The translations under genes were made by a program, and so were the position numbers. 32,729 nt of DNA from Clostridiales bacterium. GTDB taxonomy: Bacteria; Bacillota; Clostridia; Oscillospirales; Oscillospiraceae. The stretch is from contig JAJQBL010000087.1 of the NCBI GenBank assembly GCA_021203325.1, forward strand, positions 1 to 32,729. The letters run 5' to 3'. Position 1 is the first letter of the stretch. Every line of letters begins with the position of its first letter. Below the pieces are notes generated by a model. The model ran no database searches, had not been told where the DNA came from, and saw only the letters and a list, made by a program, of their open reading frames with translations. Below, in pieces: positions 25,348 to 32,706 of this stretch.

Positions 25348-26243
25348 ATGGAGCTGCGACACATTCGATATTTCCTGGCCGTGGCGGAGGAGATGAGCTT
25401 CACCAGGGCGGCGGAAAAGCTGTGCATTGCCCAGCCGCCGCTGAGCCGCCAAATCAGGGATCTGGAGGAAGAGCTTGGGGTTTCCCTGTTCCTCCGCAAG
25501 CCCCACGCCCTCCAGCTCACCGATGAGGGGCAGGTGTTCCGGCAGTACGCCGTCCGGGTGCTGGATTTGGTGCGGCGGTCCGAGGAGGACGTCAGGGAGA
25601 TGCAGACCGGGCTTCACGGCGTGATCTATCTGGCCACGGTGGAGGGCCATGGCCCCAAGCTGTTTGCCCAGTGGATTGCCGGATTCCAAAAGGAAAACCC
25701 CCATGTCACCTACAACCTGTGGAACGGCAATTCCGACGACGTGCTGAACCGGCTGATGAAAGGGCTTTGTGAGCTGGCCATCATCATGGAGCCCCACAAT
25801 GCGGAGGGGGTCTACGCCGTCCCCGTCTATGCGGAGCCGTGGATCGCCATGATTCCGGACGCCTGCCCCCTGGCCAAGGAACCGGGGGACACGGTGGACT
25901 TCCAGCGCCTGACAGAGTACGACCTGATCATCCCCTCCCGGGAATCCCGCCTGCAGGAAATCGCGGGCTGGTTCGATTCCCCGGAAAAAAGCTGAATGTC
26001 CGGTGCCGGATGTCCCACATGCTGGACGCCTACGAACTAACCCGGCAGAACGTGGGCATTACCCTCTATCCCGCCTCCGCCAACATCGGAACGGATTCCT
26101 CTGTGTGTATCAAGCGGCTGGTGAATCCGTCCGTGACCGCTTCTTATGTCCTGATTTGGGATAAAAACCGTCAGCTCTCCCATGCGGCGGAGGAGTTTTT
26201 AAAGTATATCCAAACCCGGTACGCAGAAATTCCCTTCCCCTGA
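25348..26243 (+). pseudogene. LysR-family transcriptional regulator, frameshifted
   Basis: The first frame (25348-25995) encodes the HTH (MELRHIRYFLAVAEEMSFTRAAEKLCIAQPPLSRQIRDLEEELG) and most of the effector domain, then stops shortly after GWFDSPEKS. The missing C-terminus continues in another frame from KKLNVRCRMSHMLDAYELTRQN to FLKYIQTRYAEIPFP, ending at 26243. Joining them at the run of six A (25985-25990) gives about 298 residues, the normal LysR length; one A appears to be lost (seven A would keep frame). It may be a true recent mutation, a phase-variable tract or a sequencing error. The truncated product keeps the DNA-binding domain but lacks the last part of the effector domain. SD GGGAGG. 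Confidence 0.85.
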
Positions 26244-26334
26244 GCCGGTTACCGATGGCGCGGGAGGTGTCTCTGCGGAAAAGAAACAGAATCAGCGGAT
26301 GCCGTCATGAGAAACGTGAACGGTCGAAAAAAGT

Positions 26335-26375
26335 CGTGCCGTCCCCTTGACAGGGGGACGGCACGATGCTATACT
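26335..26375 (+). promoter_or_regulatory. promoter of the gntR-ABC operon, -35 box inside an inverted repeat
   Basis: TTGACA (26347-26352), a 17-bp spacer and TATACT (26370-26375) form the promoter. The -35 box sits in the loop of a perfect 12-bp inverted repeat (26335-26346 with 26354-26365). On the minus strand the same repeat is followed by ACTTTTTTC and would act as a terminator, though no gene needs it there. Confidence 0.75.
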
Positions 26376-26387
26376 GACCGTATGAAG

Positions 26388-26408
26388 TGTTCTAGGAGTG
26401 CTAGGACA
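26388..26408 (+). promoter_or_regulatory. candidate GntR (YtrA-type) operator
   Basis: TGTTCTA (26388-26394), 7 bp, TAGGACA (26402-26408): an inverted repeat with one mismatch just after the predicted transcription start and before the gntR gene. This is the usual place of YtrA-family operators. Confidence 0.65.
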
Positions 26409-26446
26409 ATTAAGACAAAATCACGGGACGGAAAGGAAGCGATGGC

Positions 26447-26833
26447 GTGTTACCGCTGGAGTTAGACTACAGAAGCCGTGTGCCGATCAGCGAACAGCTG
26501 GTGGCAGGCATTGTGCGCCTGGTAGCCTGCGACGTACTGTCGCCGGGGGAGCAGCTCCCGTCAGTCCGCAGTATGGCCCAGCAGCTGGGCATCAACCCAA
26601 ATACGGTGCAAAAGGCATACCGAGCGCTGGAACAGCTGGGCACCATCTACAGCCTGCCGGGGAAGGGCTCCTTCGTCAGCGAGGGGGACGAGGCCAGGGA
26701 GCTGCAAAAGCGGCAGGCCCTGGAGGCGGTGGACGATGCCCTCCGGGCCGCCCTGGACGCCGGCGTGACCGCGGCGGAGCTGGACGACCATTGCCGGCAC
26801 TGGATGCAAAAGACGGGAGGTTTACTGGTATGA
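26447..26833 (+). CDS. GntR-family regulator, YtrA subfamily
   Basis: A 128-residue repressor with the winged helix PISEQLVAGIVRLVACDVLSPGEQLPSVRSMAQQLGINPNTVQKAYRALEQLGTIYSLPGKGSFV (about residues 13-77) and only a short two-helix C-terminus, the pattern of the YtrA branch that controls adjacent ABC transporters. The start is GTG 26447, with AAAGGA 9 nt upstream; the nearby ATG at 26442 opens only an 8-codon frame. It ends in ATGA overlapping the ABC gene. Confidence 0.9.
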   Translation: MLPLELDYRSRVPISEQLVAGIVRLVACDVLSPGEQLPSVRSMAQQLGINPNTVQKAYRALEQLGTIYSLPGKGSFVSEGDEARELQKRQALEAVDDALRAALDAGVTAAELDDHCRHWMQKTGGLLV

Positions 26834-27741
26834 TTGCGGTGGAATCCTTTACCAAGAAATTTGGCGACCTGAACGCACTGGACGGGATTTCCCTCCAGGT
26901 GACGGAAGGCTCCATCTTTGGGCTGATCGGCTCCAACGGCGCGGGGAAGTCCACCCTGCTGCGGGCCATCAGCGGCATCTATAAGCCGGACGGCGGCGCC
27001 ATCCTCATCGACGGGGAGGCCCCCTATGAGAACACGGCGGTGAAGCAGCGGCTCTGCTTCGTCTCCGACTACCCCTACTATTCCGGCCAGGACACCCTGA
27101 ACAGCCTGGCCCGGTTCTACCGGCGTTTTTACCGGAACTGGGACGAGGAGGAGTTCCGGCGGCTCACCGATCTGTTCCCCCTGGAGCGGAAGCAGCGCAT
27201 CCAGAGTATGTCCAAGGGGATGCAGCGCCAGGCGGCCCTGATCTGCGCCCTGTCCACCTGCCCGGACTACCTGCTGCTGGACGAGGTCTTCGACGGGCTG
27301 GACCCGGTGATGCGCCAGCTCTTAAAGCGGGTCATCTCCGACCATGTGGCGGCCCGGGACATGACGGTGCTGATCGCCTCCCACAACCTGCGGGAGCTGG
27401 AGGACTTCTGCGACCATGTGGGCCTGCTGCACAAGGGCGGCGTCCTCATCGAGCAGGAGCTGGAGTCCCTGCGGCTGGGCATTCAGAAGGCCCAGGCGGT
27501 GTTCCAGCCGCCCCTGGACGACGAGGCGCTGAACACATTGCGGCAGAACCTGGACATCGTGAAGCTGGAGCGGCACGGCTCCCTGATCTCCTTCGTGGCC
27601 CGCAGCACCGAGCAGAAGGTGATGGACAGCCTGAACCTGTTCCACCCCGTGTTCTGCGAGAGTTTGCCCCTGTCCCTTGAGGAAGTATTTATCAGTGAAA
27701 TGGAGGCGGCCGGTTATGACATCGACAAGATCTTATCCTAA
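26830..27741 (+). CDS. ABC transporter ATP-binding protein
   Basis: This 303-residue nucleotide-binding subunit has Walker A GSNGAGKST (about residues 37-45), signature SMSKGMQRQ, Walker B YLLLDEVFDGLD and the H-loop ASHN. MSKGMQRQ instead of LSGGQ is typical of YtrB-type exporters of Firmicutes. The C-terminal 90 residues are an extra accessory domain. ATG 26830 overlaps the gntR stop; the reading frame extends upstream to 26398, but that part runs over the promoter region and gntR, so it is not used. Its end overlaps the permease start by 26 bp, so the three genes are translationally coupled. Confidence 0.93.
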   Translation: MIAVESFTKKFGDLNALDGISLQVTEGSIFGLIGSNGAGKSTLLRAISGIYKPDGGAILIDGEAPYENTAVKQRLCFVSDYPYYSGQDTLNSLARFYRRFYRNWDEEEFRRLTDLFPLERKQRIQSMSKGMQRQAALICALSTCPDYLLLDEVFDGLDPVMRQLLKRVISDHVAARDMTVLIASHNLRELEDFCDHVGLLHKGGVLIEQELESLRLGIQKAQAVFQPPLDDEALNTLRQNLDIVKLERHGSLISFVARSTEQKVMDSLNLFHPVFCESLPLSLEEVFISEMEAAGYDIDKILS

Positions 27742-29920
27742 GCAGCGCAGCGCCACCGGTACTGCCTTTTGCTGGCACTGGCGGAAGAACCGGCTGCTCC
27801 TGCTTCTGTACACCCTGCTGCTGATGGTGTCCCTGCCGGGGTGCTTCTTTCTGAATCTGCTGAACAACATGGAGTACTACCTCTCCGCCGACAACTTCGT
27901 GAATTCGATTTTCGCGGTGAAGGAGGTCTATCTGGCCCAGGAGATGACGGCCTACCTCACCCAAATCATCACCTGGCTGGTCATCCCCATTGCGGCGGTG
28001 TTCGCCTTCCTGATGGCCTATTCCAGCTTCTCCTACCTCCACTCCCGCCGGGCCACCGACCTGTACGCCGCCCTGCCCATCCGCAGGACCCCCATGCTGA
28101 TGGGGGGCATCCTGGCCAACCTGCTCCAGCTGTTCCTGCCTCTGGCGGCGTCTCTGGGGCTGGTGCAGGCCATCGGCTGGGGATACGGCGACCTGGTGTA
28201 CCCCTTCTCCGGCATTGTGATCTGGGAGGCCTTCCTGCTGCTGGCGCTGGGGCTCACCGCCGCCTATCTGCTGTTCCTGTTCATGATTGTCATCAGCGGC
28301 ACCCTGCTGGATACGGTGTTCTCCTTTGCGGTGCTGTCCATCAGCTGGCCCCTGCTGTGGCTGATTGCGGACATCGTCTGTGAGGAGGTTTTGCCGGGCT
28401 TTGTCAGCGACCTGAACCAGCTGTTCTGCTTCGCCCCGGTGCCGGTCATCGGGACCATGCTGCCCTTCCTGAACTTTGACGACGCTTATTGCTTCACCAC
28501 AGAGATCGTCAGCTCCACGGCCCCTGAGGTGGATGTTCTGGCCCTGCCCTACACCCCCGGCCTGAGCTGGCTGATCTGGTGGCTGGCGTTCGTGGCGGTG
28601 ATGCTGGTGCTGGTGGTGGTGATCGTCCGCATCCGGAAGAGCGAGTATGCGGAGAGCACCCGCACCTTCCCCCTGCCCAGGGCCTTCTTCCGCATGATCT
28701 GCTCCGCCGTGGGCGGGCTGACCCTGGCCTATCTGTGCAGCGCCATTTTGCCCAGCAACGAGGTGTTTCTGGTGGCCGGCCTGGTGGGCACCTTCCTGGC
28801 CCACCTGTTCGCCCAGGCCATCTGGGGCCGGGGCCTGCATGGCTTCTGGAGAACCCTGCCCGCCTACCTCCTGCTGCTGGTAATCATGGGAACGGCAGGC
28901 TGGATGGTGGTGAACGATGTGCCGGGGTATGTCGCCTACCTGCCGAACAGGTCGGATGTGGCCTCTGTGTCGGTCTACGGGGACGCGCTGACCAGCGGCA
29001 ACACCTCGCTGGACTGCTACCTGGACACCTATGACAGCGGCTTCACCTACGTCCTGGGAGCGGACGAATACGGCGAGTACGGCTCCCTCTCTGTGGAACT
29101 ACAGGATGATGAAAGCATCGCGGCTGTGGAGACCCTCCACAGCGCGGCGCTGGAACAGTTCAGCACGCCCTACCTCCCCTTCTCCGGAGAGGATGGGGAC
29201 ACCTACCTGACCATCACCTACACCCTGAAGGACGGCAGCACCGTGTCCAGGAGCTACTACTGGACGCTTTCCATGACGGATACCCTGCGGGAGCGGGCGG
29301 ACGCTGTGCTGGCCCTGGAGGAGTACCACGAGGTCTCCCTGCTGCAAAGCTATGAGGCCCGGAATATCAGCGACATCAGCTATTGCCTCTATAGCGTAGA
29401 AGTGGATGAGGACGGCTGGGAGTACGAAGATGAGGAGATCAGCGCCTACAACGTGCTGCTGACGGACGAGCAGAAGGCCCAGCTGTGGGAGACCTTCCTC
29501 AGCGAGCTGTACAGCGAGGACTTCTGCTACAACGAGAATGATGAATATTCCGACGCGGACGGCGACGGTTATCGTGAGGACTGCATCATCATTATGAGCG
29601 CCCTGTATCCGGAGGACTTCACCCCGGAGCTGACCGCCCTCCTGGAGGAGCGGCTGGGAGAGGACGCGGAGCAGGTGTGGCAAATCCTGGGCCAAAGCTA
29701 CCGTGTGCCCAGCTGCTGCACGGAGACCCGCCGGCTGATGCGGGAGTACGCCACCGGCACCGCCGAAGATGAGGATGCCGCCGGTGCCGTCGAAGAGGAC
29801 GATGCCACCGGTACCACCGAAGAAGCGGACGCCGCCGGCTCCACCGCGGAGGAGGACGCCACCGGCACCACCGAAGAGGAGGACGCCACCGGCACCACCG
29901 AAGAGGAGGACGCCGACTGA
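27716..29920 (+). CDS. ABC transporter permease with large extracytoplasmic C-terminal region and repeat tail
   Basis: A 734-residue membrane subunit. ATG 27716 has GGAGG 9 nt upstream; the frame opens earlier at 27677 inside the ABC gene. The N-terminal half (to about residue 410) has around eight to ten membrane segments: LLLLLYTLLLMVSLPG, WLVIPIAAVFAFLMAYSS, LLLALGLTAAYLLFLFMIV, WLAFVAVMLVLVVVIVRI and the last near YLLLLVIMGTAGWMV. The rest is hydrophilic and acidic, with no further helix, and ends in six 9-residue repeats rich in Glu, Asp, Thr and Ala. The DALTSGNTSLDCYLD and YTLKDGSTVSRSYYW segments resemble the DUF6449-type region of Lachnospiraceae/Oscillospiraceae permeases. The likely function is export or defence against a cell-envelope compound; the substrate is unknown. 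Confidence 0.87.
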   Translation: MTSTRSYPKQRSATGTAFCWHWRKNRLLLLLYTLLLMVSLPGCFFLNLLNNMEYYLSADNFVNSIFAVKEVYLAQEMTAYLTQIITWLVIPIAAVFAFLMAYSSFSYLHSRRATDLYAALPIRRTPMLMGGILANLLQLFLPLAASLGLVQAIGWGYGDLVYPFSGIVIWEAFLLLALGLTAAYLLFLFMIVISGTLLDTVFSFAVLSISWPLLWLIADIVCEEVLPGFVSDLNQLFCFAPVPVIGTMLPFLNFDDAYCFTTEIVSSTAPEVDVLALPYTPGLSWLIWWLAFVAVMLVLVVVIVRIRKSEYAESTRTFPLPRAFFRMICSAVGGLTLAYLCSAILPSNEVFLVAGLVGTFLAHLFAQAIWGRGLHGFWRTLPAYLLLLVIMGTAGWMVVNDVPGYVAYLPNRSDVASVSVYGDALTSGNTSLDCYLDTYDSGFTYVLGADEYGEYGSLSVELQDDESIAAVETLHSAALEQFSTPYLPFSGEDGDTYLTITYTLKDGSTVSRSYYWTLSMTDTLRERADAVLALEEYHEVSLLQSYEARNISDISYCLYSVEVDEDGWEYEDEEISAYNVLLTDEQKAQLWETFLSELYSEDFCYNENDEYSDADGDGYREDCIIIMSALYPEDFTPELTALLEERLGEDAEQVWQILGQSYRVPSCCTETRRLMREYATGTAEDEDAAGAVEEDDATGTTEEADAAGSTAEEDATGTTEEEDATGTTEEEDAD
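29750..29911 (+). repeat. six tandem 27-bp repeats in the permease C-terminus
   Basis: Six direct, in-frame copies of 27 bp encode ATGTTEEED-like nonapeptides (ATGTAEDED, AAGAVEEDD, ATGTTEEAD, AAGSTAEED, then two identical ATGTTEEED). The last two copies (29858-29884, 29885-29911) are identical at DNA level, indicating recent duplication, and the tract is likely length-variable between strains. A GCCGAC codon pair and the stop follow. Confidence 0.95.
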
Positions 29921-29970
29921 ATCGGGCAGAGCGCCTGGTGAACCTGTGCGCTTTGCGGGCACAAATCAAA

Positions 29971-30004
29971 ACAGCACCCGGAGCGAAACCGCTCCGGGTG
30001 CTGT
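29971..30004. terminator. bidirectional terminator between the permease and hypB
   Basis: A perfect 15-bp stem (29971-29985 with 29990-30004) and a 4-nt loop. On the minus strand it is followed by TTTGATTTG for hypB; on the plus strand the tail is CTATTCTG, so termination there relies on the long stem. Confidence 0.8.
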
Positions 30005-30045
30005 CTATTCTGTTCAAACGGTGTGCGCAGCCAAATGCTGAGGGT

Positions 30046-30705
30046 TTACGCCTCCACCTTGGCCGCGATCTTCCCGTCCAGCCAGGTGAGAAATTCCTCC
30101 AGCCCCTCCCCCGTCCGGGAGGACACCCGGAACAGCCGGGCCTTGGGGTTGCAGTCCAATACGTCCTGCTCCACCCGCTTGTCATCAAACTCGAAGTAGG
30201 GGAGCATATCATACTTGTGCAGCACGATGCCGTCGCAGGTGGAGAACATCAGCGGGTACTTCACCACCTTGTCGTCCCCCTCCGGGACGGACAGCAGCGC
30301 CACCCGGAAGTCCTCACCGATGTCGAACTCCGCCGGACAGACCAGGTTGCCGATGTTTTCCACAAACAGCACGTCCAGCGCGTCCAGGTCAAACAGGGGC
30401 AGCATATGCTGCACCGACATGGCCTCGATGTGGCAGGCCCCCTGGGTCTGGAGCTGGACGCAGGGGATGCCCATGGCCTTGATGGTCTCTGCGTCGATCT
30501 GACCGGCAATGTCCCCCTCGATGACGCCGATGCGGTATTTGTCCCGCAGGGCCTCGATGATCTTCATGGTCAGGCTGGTCTTGCCCGCGCCGGGGGAGCC
30601 CATCACGTTGATGAGGCAAACCCTGTGGGAGGACAACTCACCGCGCACCTGGGCGCTGACATCCTCGTTCCACTCCATAATCTGTTTGACAACCTTAATC
30701 TCCAT
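30046..30705 (-). CDS. hypB: hydrogenase maturation nickel GTPase HypB
   Basis: HypB uses GTP to deliver nickel, with HypA, into [NiFe] hydrogenase (in some bacteria also urease). The 219-residue protein has Walker A GSPGAGKT (36-43), VIEGDIAGQID at 61-71 and the metal-binding Cys91-His92 (family motif CHLDA, here CHIEA). FVENIGNLVCPAEFDIGE supplies the second conserved Cys, and SSRTGEGLEEFL is near the end. There is no N-terminal His-rich or CxxCGC metal site. It overlaps hypA by 11 bp, so the two are coupled. No hydrogenase structural gene or hypCDEF is in the window. Confidence 0.96.
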   Translation of the reverse strand: MEIKVVKQIMEWNEDVSAQVRGELSSHRVCLINVMGSPGAGKTSLTMKIIEALRDKYRIGVIEGDIAGQIDAETIKAMGIPCVQLQTQGACHIEAMSVQHMLPLFDLDALDVLFVENIGNLVCPAEFDIGEDFRVALLSVPEGDDKVVKYPLMFSTCDGIVLHKYDMLPYFEFDDKRVEQDVLDCNPKARLFRVSSRTGEGLEEFLTWLDGKIAAKVEA

Positions 30706-31051
30706 CGTCTGTCTCTACCTCCATGCTGTCGATGTAAAATTCCCTGCCGGTGATCAGCTCCACATCCCTGCTGCCGCAGGCGGGGCACTTCATGCGAAAA
30801 CGCTCCATGGGGTTTTCCCCGCCGCAGGCGTGGCACCGGAGCACCGCCGGCACCGTCTCGATCTCCAGAACGGCCCCCTCCGCCAGGGTTCCCTCGCTGA
30901 CCACATTAAAATACTCCTGAATGATGACCGGCACATAGTCGGTGTACGCCCCCATCTTGATGCGGATGGCGCACACCTTTGTGGCGCCGACGCGCTCCGC
31001 CTCCTGCACCGCAAGATTGCAGATGGACTGGGTGATGGGCAGTTCGTGCAT
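30695..31051 (-). CDS. hypA: hydrogenase/urease nickel insertion protein HypA
   Basis: HypA is the nickel-binding partner of HypB. The 118-residue protein starts MHELPITQS (His2-Glu3 bind nickel in the family) and has a zinc site Cys73-x2-Cys76...Cys89-x2-Cys92. The start is ATG 31051 with AAGGA 7 nt upstream; the longer in-frame start at 31147 runs through the promoter and is rejected. First gene of the hypAB operon. Confidence 0.95.
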   Translation of the reverse strand: MHELPITQSICNLAVQEAERVGATKVCAIRIKMGAYTDYVPVIIQEYFNVVSEGTLAEGAVLEIETVPAVLRCHACGGENPMERFRMKCPACGSRDVELITGREFYIDSMEVETDDGD

Positions 31052-31118
31052 CTGGCGTTCCTTCCTCTCTGTGGGGCGGCGGCCTGTCCGCCCTGGTACA
31101 ACGGCCCCGGATGGGGCC

Positions 31119-31147
31119 ATTATACCAGATTCCGCGGCGGGAAGCAA
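31119..31147 (-). promoter_or_regulatory. promoter of hypAB
   Basis: Minus-strand TTGCTT (31147-31142), a 17-bp spacer and TATAAT (31124-31119) preceded by TGG (extended -10). The transcript starts with a GGCCCC-ATCC-GGGGCC hairpin (31118-31103). Confidence 0.75.
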
Positions 31148-31163
31148 CCTTTTTCCTGTCCGC

Positions 31164-31694
31164 TCAGCAGGTCAGCACCACCCAGGCATCCGCCAGGGCC
31201 GGGTCGTTGAACAGCGTTCCCCGGGGCGGATATAGCGTGAAGGCGCAGATCAGCGCCACAAACAGGATGGTCAGCCCCAGGGCCACGGAGGTCATCCCCC
31301 GCATATCCGGCAGCCACTCCGCCAACAGGAAGGCCCCCACAATGCCTGCCACATAGATCAGCACATCCGCCATCAGCAGACTGCCCCCCAGGGCCACGTG
31401 CCAGACCCACCCCGCCGCCACCACCAGCACCGTGGCAATCAGCACAGCCAGCAGCCAGCGCCCGCCGCTTCGCCTGCCGCGGCTCAGGCCCAGCACCAGC
31501 AGCAGCGGCCAGAAGACGATTTTGCCGTGCTCCCAGATGCTCTCATTTACCGGCGCGAAAAATTCCGTCACAATGCTGGGCCAGACCTGAAAGGCAAAGT
31601 GCAGCCCGACCCCCAGCAGCGCGGTCAGCGCCATCAGCTTCCAATCCCGCTCCAGCAGACCATACCAGTCCAGTCGCTCCTGTTTTTCCACCAT
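31164..31694 (-). CDS. DUF6512-like multi-pass membrane protein
   Basis: A 176-residue protein with about five membrane segments (near residues 20-38, 60-75, 81-100, 104-125 and 140-160). PVNESIWEHGKIVFWPLLL (residues about 48-66) resembles the DUF6512 family, whose function is unknown. ATG 31694 follows AAGGTGG with a short spacing; the frame opens upstream to 31802, but that would overlap the divergent tRNA promoter. It ends 17 bp before the hypA promoter and might be read through into hypAB. Confidence 0.75.
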   Translation of the reverse strand: MVEKQERLDWYGLLERDWKLMALTALLGVGLHFAFQVWPSIVTEFFAPVNESIWEHGKIVFWPLLLVLGLSRGRRSGGRWLLAVLIATVLVVAAGWVWHVALGGSLLMADVLIYVAGIVGAFLLAEWLPDMRGMTSVALGLTILFVALICAFTLYPPRGTLFNDPALADAWVVLTC

Positions 31695-31795
31695 ACACCC
31701 CACCTTTTCTCGGATACCAGATTCTATGCAAAGAAGGCGCAGATATGACGGCAGGCCGCCCCGGGAAATTTCGCCGTTTCCGGGAGATAAAACGG

Positions 31796-31824
31796 TTGAC
31801 AAATCCCTGCGGCGCGGTTATAAT
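31796..31824 (+). promoter_or_regulatory. consensus promoter of tRNA-Leu
   Basis: TTGACA (31796-31801), 17-bp spacer and TATAAT (31819-31824) are both full consensus, as expected for a stable RNA gene. Confidence 0.9.
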
Positions 31825-31840
31825 ACTATATGCTGGTTAT

Positions 31841-31927
31841 GCGGGTGTGCTGGAATTGGTAGACTGGCAAGCTTGAGGTGCTTGTGCGTGAATGCGCGTG
31901 TGGGTTCGAGCCCCATCGCCCGCACCA
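31841..31927 (+). tRNA. tRNA-Leu (anticodon GAG)
   Basis: An 87-nt class II tRNA with acceptor stem GCGGGTG/CGCCCGC and encoded CCA (31925-31927). The anticodon stem is CAAGC/GCTTG, with loop TTGAGGT and GAG at 31875-31877. The long variable arm (about 31884-31900) and GGTTCGAG T-loop are as expected for leucine. It reads CUU/CUC codons. Confidence 0.97.
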
Positions 31928-31930
31928 AAA

Positions 31931-31974
31931 CGAACCGACAGTTGATGATAGCGTCAACTGTCGGTTCGTTTTTT
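31931..31974 (+). terminator. terminator of tRNA-Leu
   Basis: A perfect 15-bp stem (31931-31945 with 31954-31968), 8-nt loop, followed by six T (31969-31974). Confidence 0.95.
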
Positions 31975-32045
31975 ATCTGAAGGAAACACGTTCTGGCTGC
32001 CTGGCGGGGCTTTTCTCCTGAGATGAGGATATTAAAAGGAAATAT

Positions 32046-32706
32046 CGTGTTTGCCCTTGCCGGGGCATGGCCTACTTTTCTCGATTCGTCGAGAAAAGTA
32101 GCAAAAGAGGACAACTCAAGAGGGAGGCCGGTGGCCCCCTCTTAAGAATCTCCCCGTATCCCGCTGGGCTTCGCGCTGTCCGGCCTGTCGGTGGTCTGTC
32201 AGGCAACAGACGAAGTAACTTTCAGGTGGTGAGACTGCCGCCGATGGCGGCTGGCTGGGATTGCCGCCTCGTCCCTCGCCTTTGGCGGGACGGGTGGCAA
32301 TTTTATTGCCCTTTGGTCGCGGAAATCTGACCGTAAAGGTACGCTTTTGCTCTTATTGTAAAAAATGAATTATCACGTTTTTCATCAGAGGCTGTTCCCT
32401 TGCGGTTCAGGCAGATGTCCTCCATCGTTGGATAACAAAATTGACGCCACGTTCCGCCCGCCTTTGGCAGGGCGGAACGGGCGGCAATCGTGCCCAGCCG
32501 CCATCGGCGGCAGTCTCACCAGTTAGAAGTCACTTCGTCTGTTGCCTGACAGACCACCTGATTGAGGAACAAGGCGGAGCCACCATCGGAATACGGGGAG
32601 ATTCTTAAGAGGGGGGCCACCGGCCTCCCTCTTGAGCCGCCTTCTTTTGCTACTTTTCTTGGCGGAGCAAGAAAAGTAGGCCCCGCCCTGGCAAGGGCAA
32701 AAACGT
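32046..32706. repeat. about 660-bp inverted repeat: two head-to-head copies of a hairpin-rich element
   Basis: The left copy (about 32046-32315) matches the reverse complement of the right copy (about 32438-32706) over long blocks. Shared pieces include AGAAAAGTAGCAAAAGA, CTCAAGAGGGAGGCCGGTGG, CTCTTAAGAATCTCCCCG, GGTGGTCTGTCAGGCAACAG and GGTGAGACTGCCGCCGATGG, with small gaps and substitutions between. Each copy is itself a string of short hairpins: CTACTTTTCT...AGAAAAGTAG, GGCC/GGCC, GTCTGT/ACAGAC, GCCGCC/GGCGGC, and a longer stem near the inner end. The spacer (32316-32437) is AT-richer and shows no gene. Two short open frames in the arms encode similar SSKR-LKREAGG peptides only because the arms are repeats. 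No transposase is present. It fills the interval after the tRNA to the window edge. Confidence 0.9.

Noticed and set aside
25985-25991. Programmed -1 frameshift at AAAAAAG in the LysR gene
   Set aside because: The reading phase is GAA AAA AGC, so the heptamer is not in the A_AAA_AAG phase needed for tandem slippage, and no downstream pseudoknot is evident. Loss of one A is simpler.
26398-26829. N-terminal extension of the ABC ATP-binding protein
   Set aside because: It would run through the operator and the whole gntR gene; ATG 26830 with ATGA overlap gives a normal N-terminus.
29750-29911. CRISPR-like direct repeats
   Set aside because: The 27-bp units are contiguous with no spacers, are in frame with the permease, and encode a nonapeptide.
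32067-32330. Small ORF in the left arm of the inverted repeat (similar to one at 32523-32720)
   Set aside because: The shared peptide arises because the arms are repeats; no SD, and the sequence is dominated by hairpins with paired changes rather than synonymous ones.
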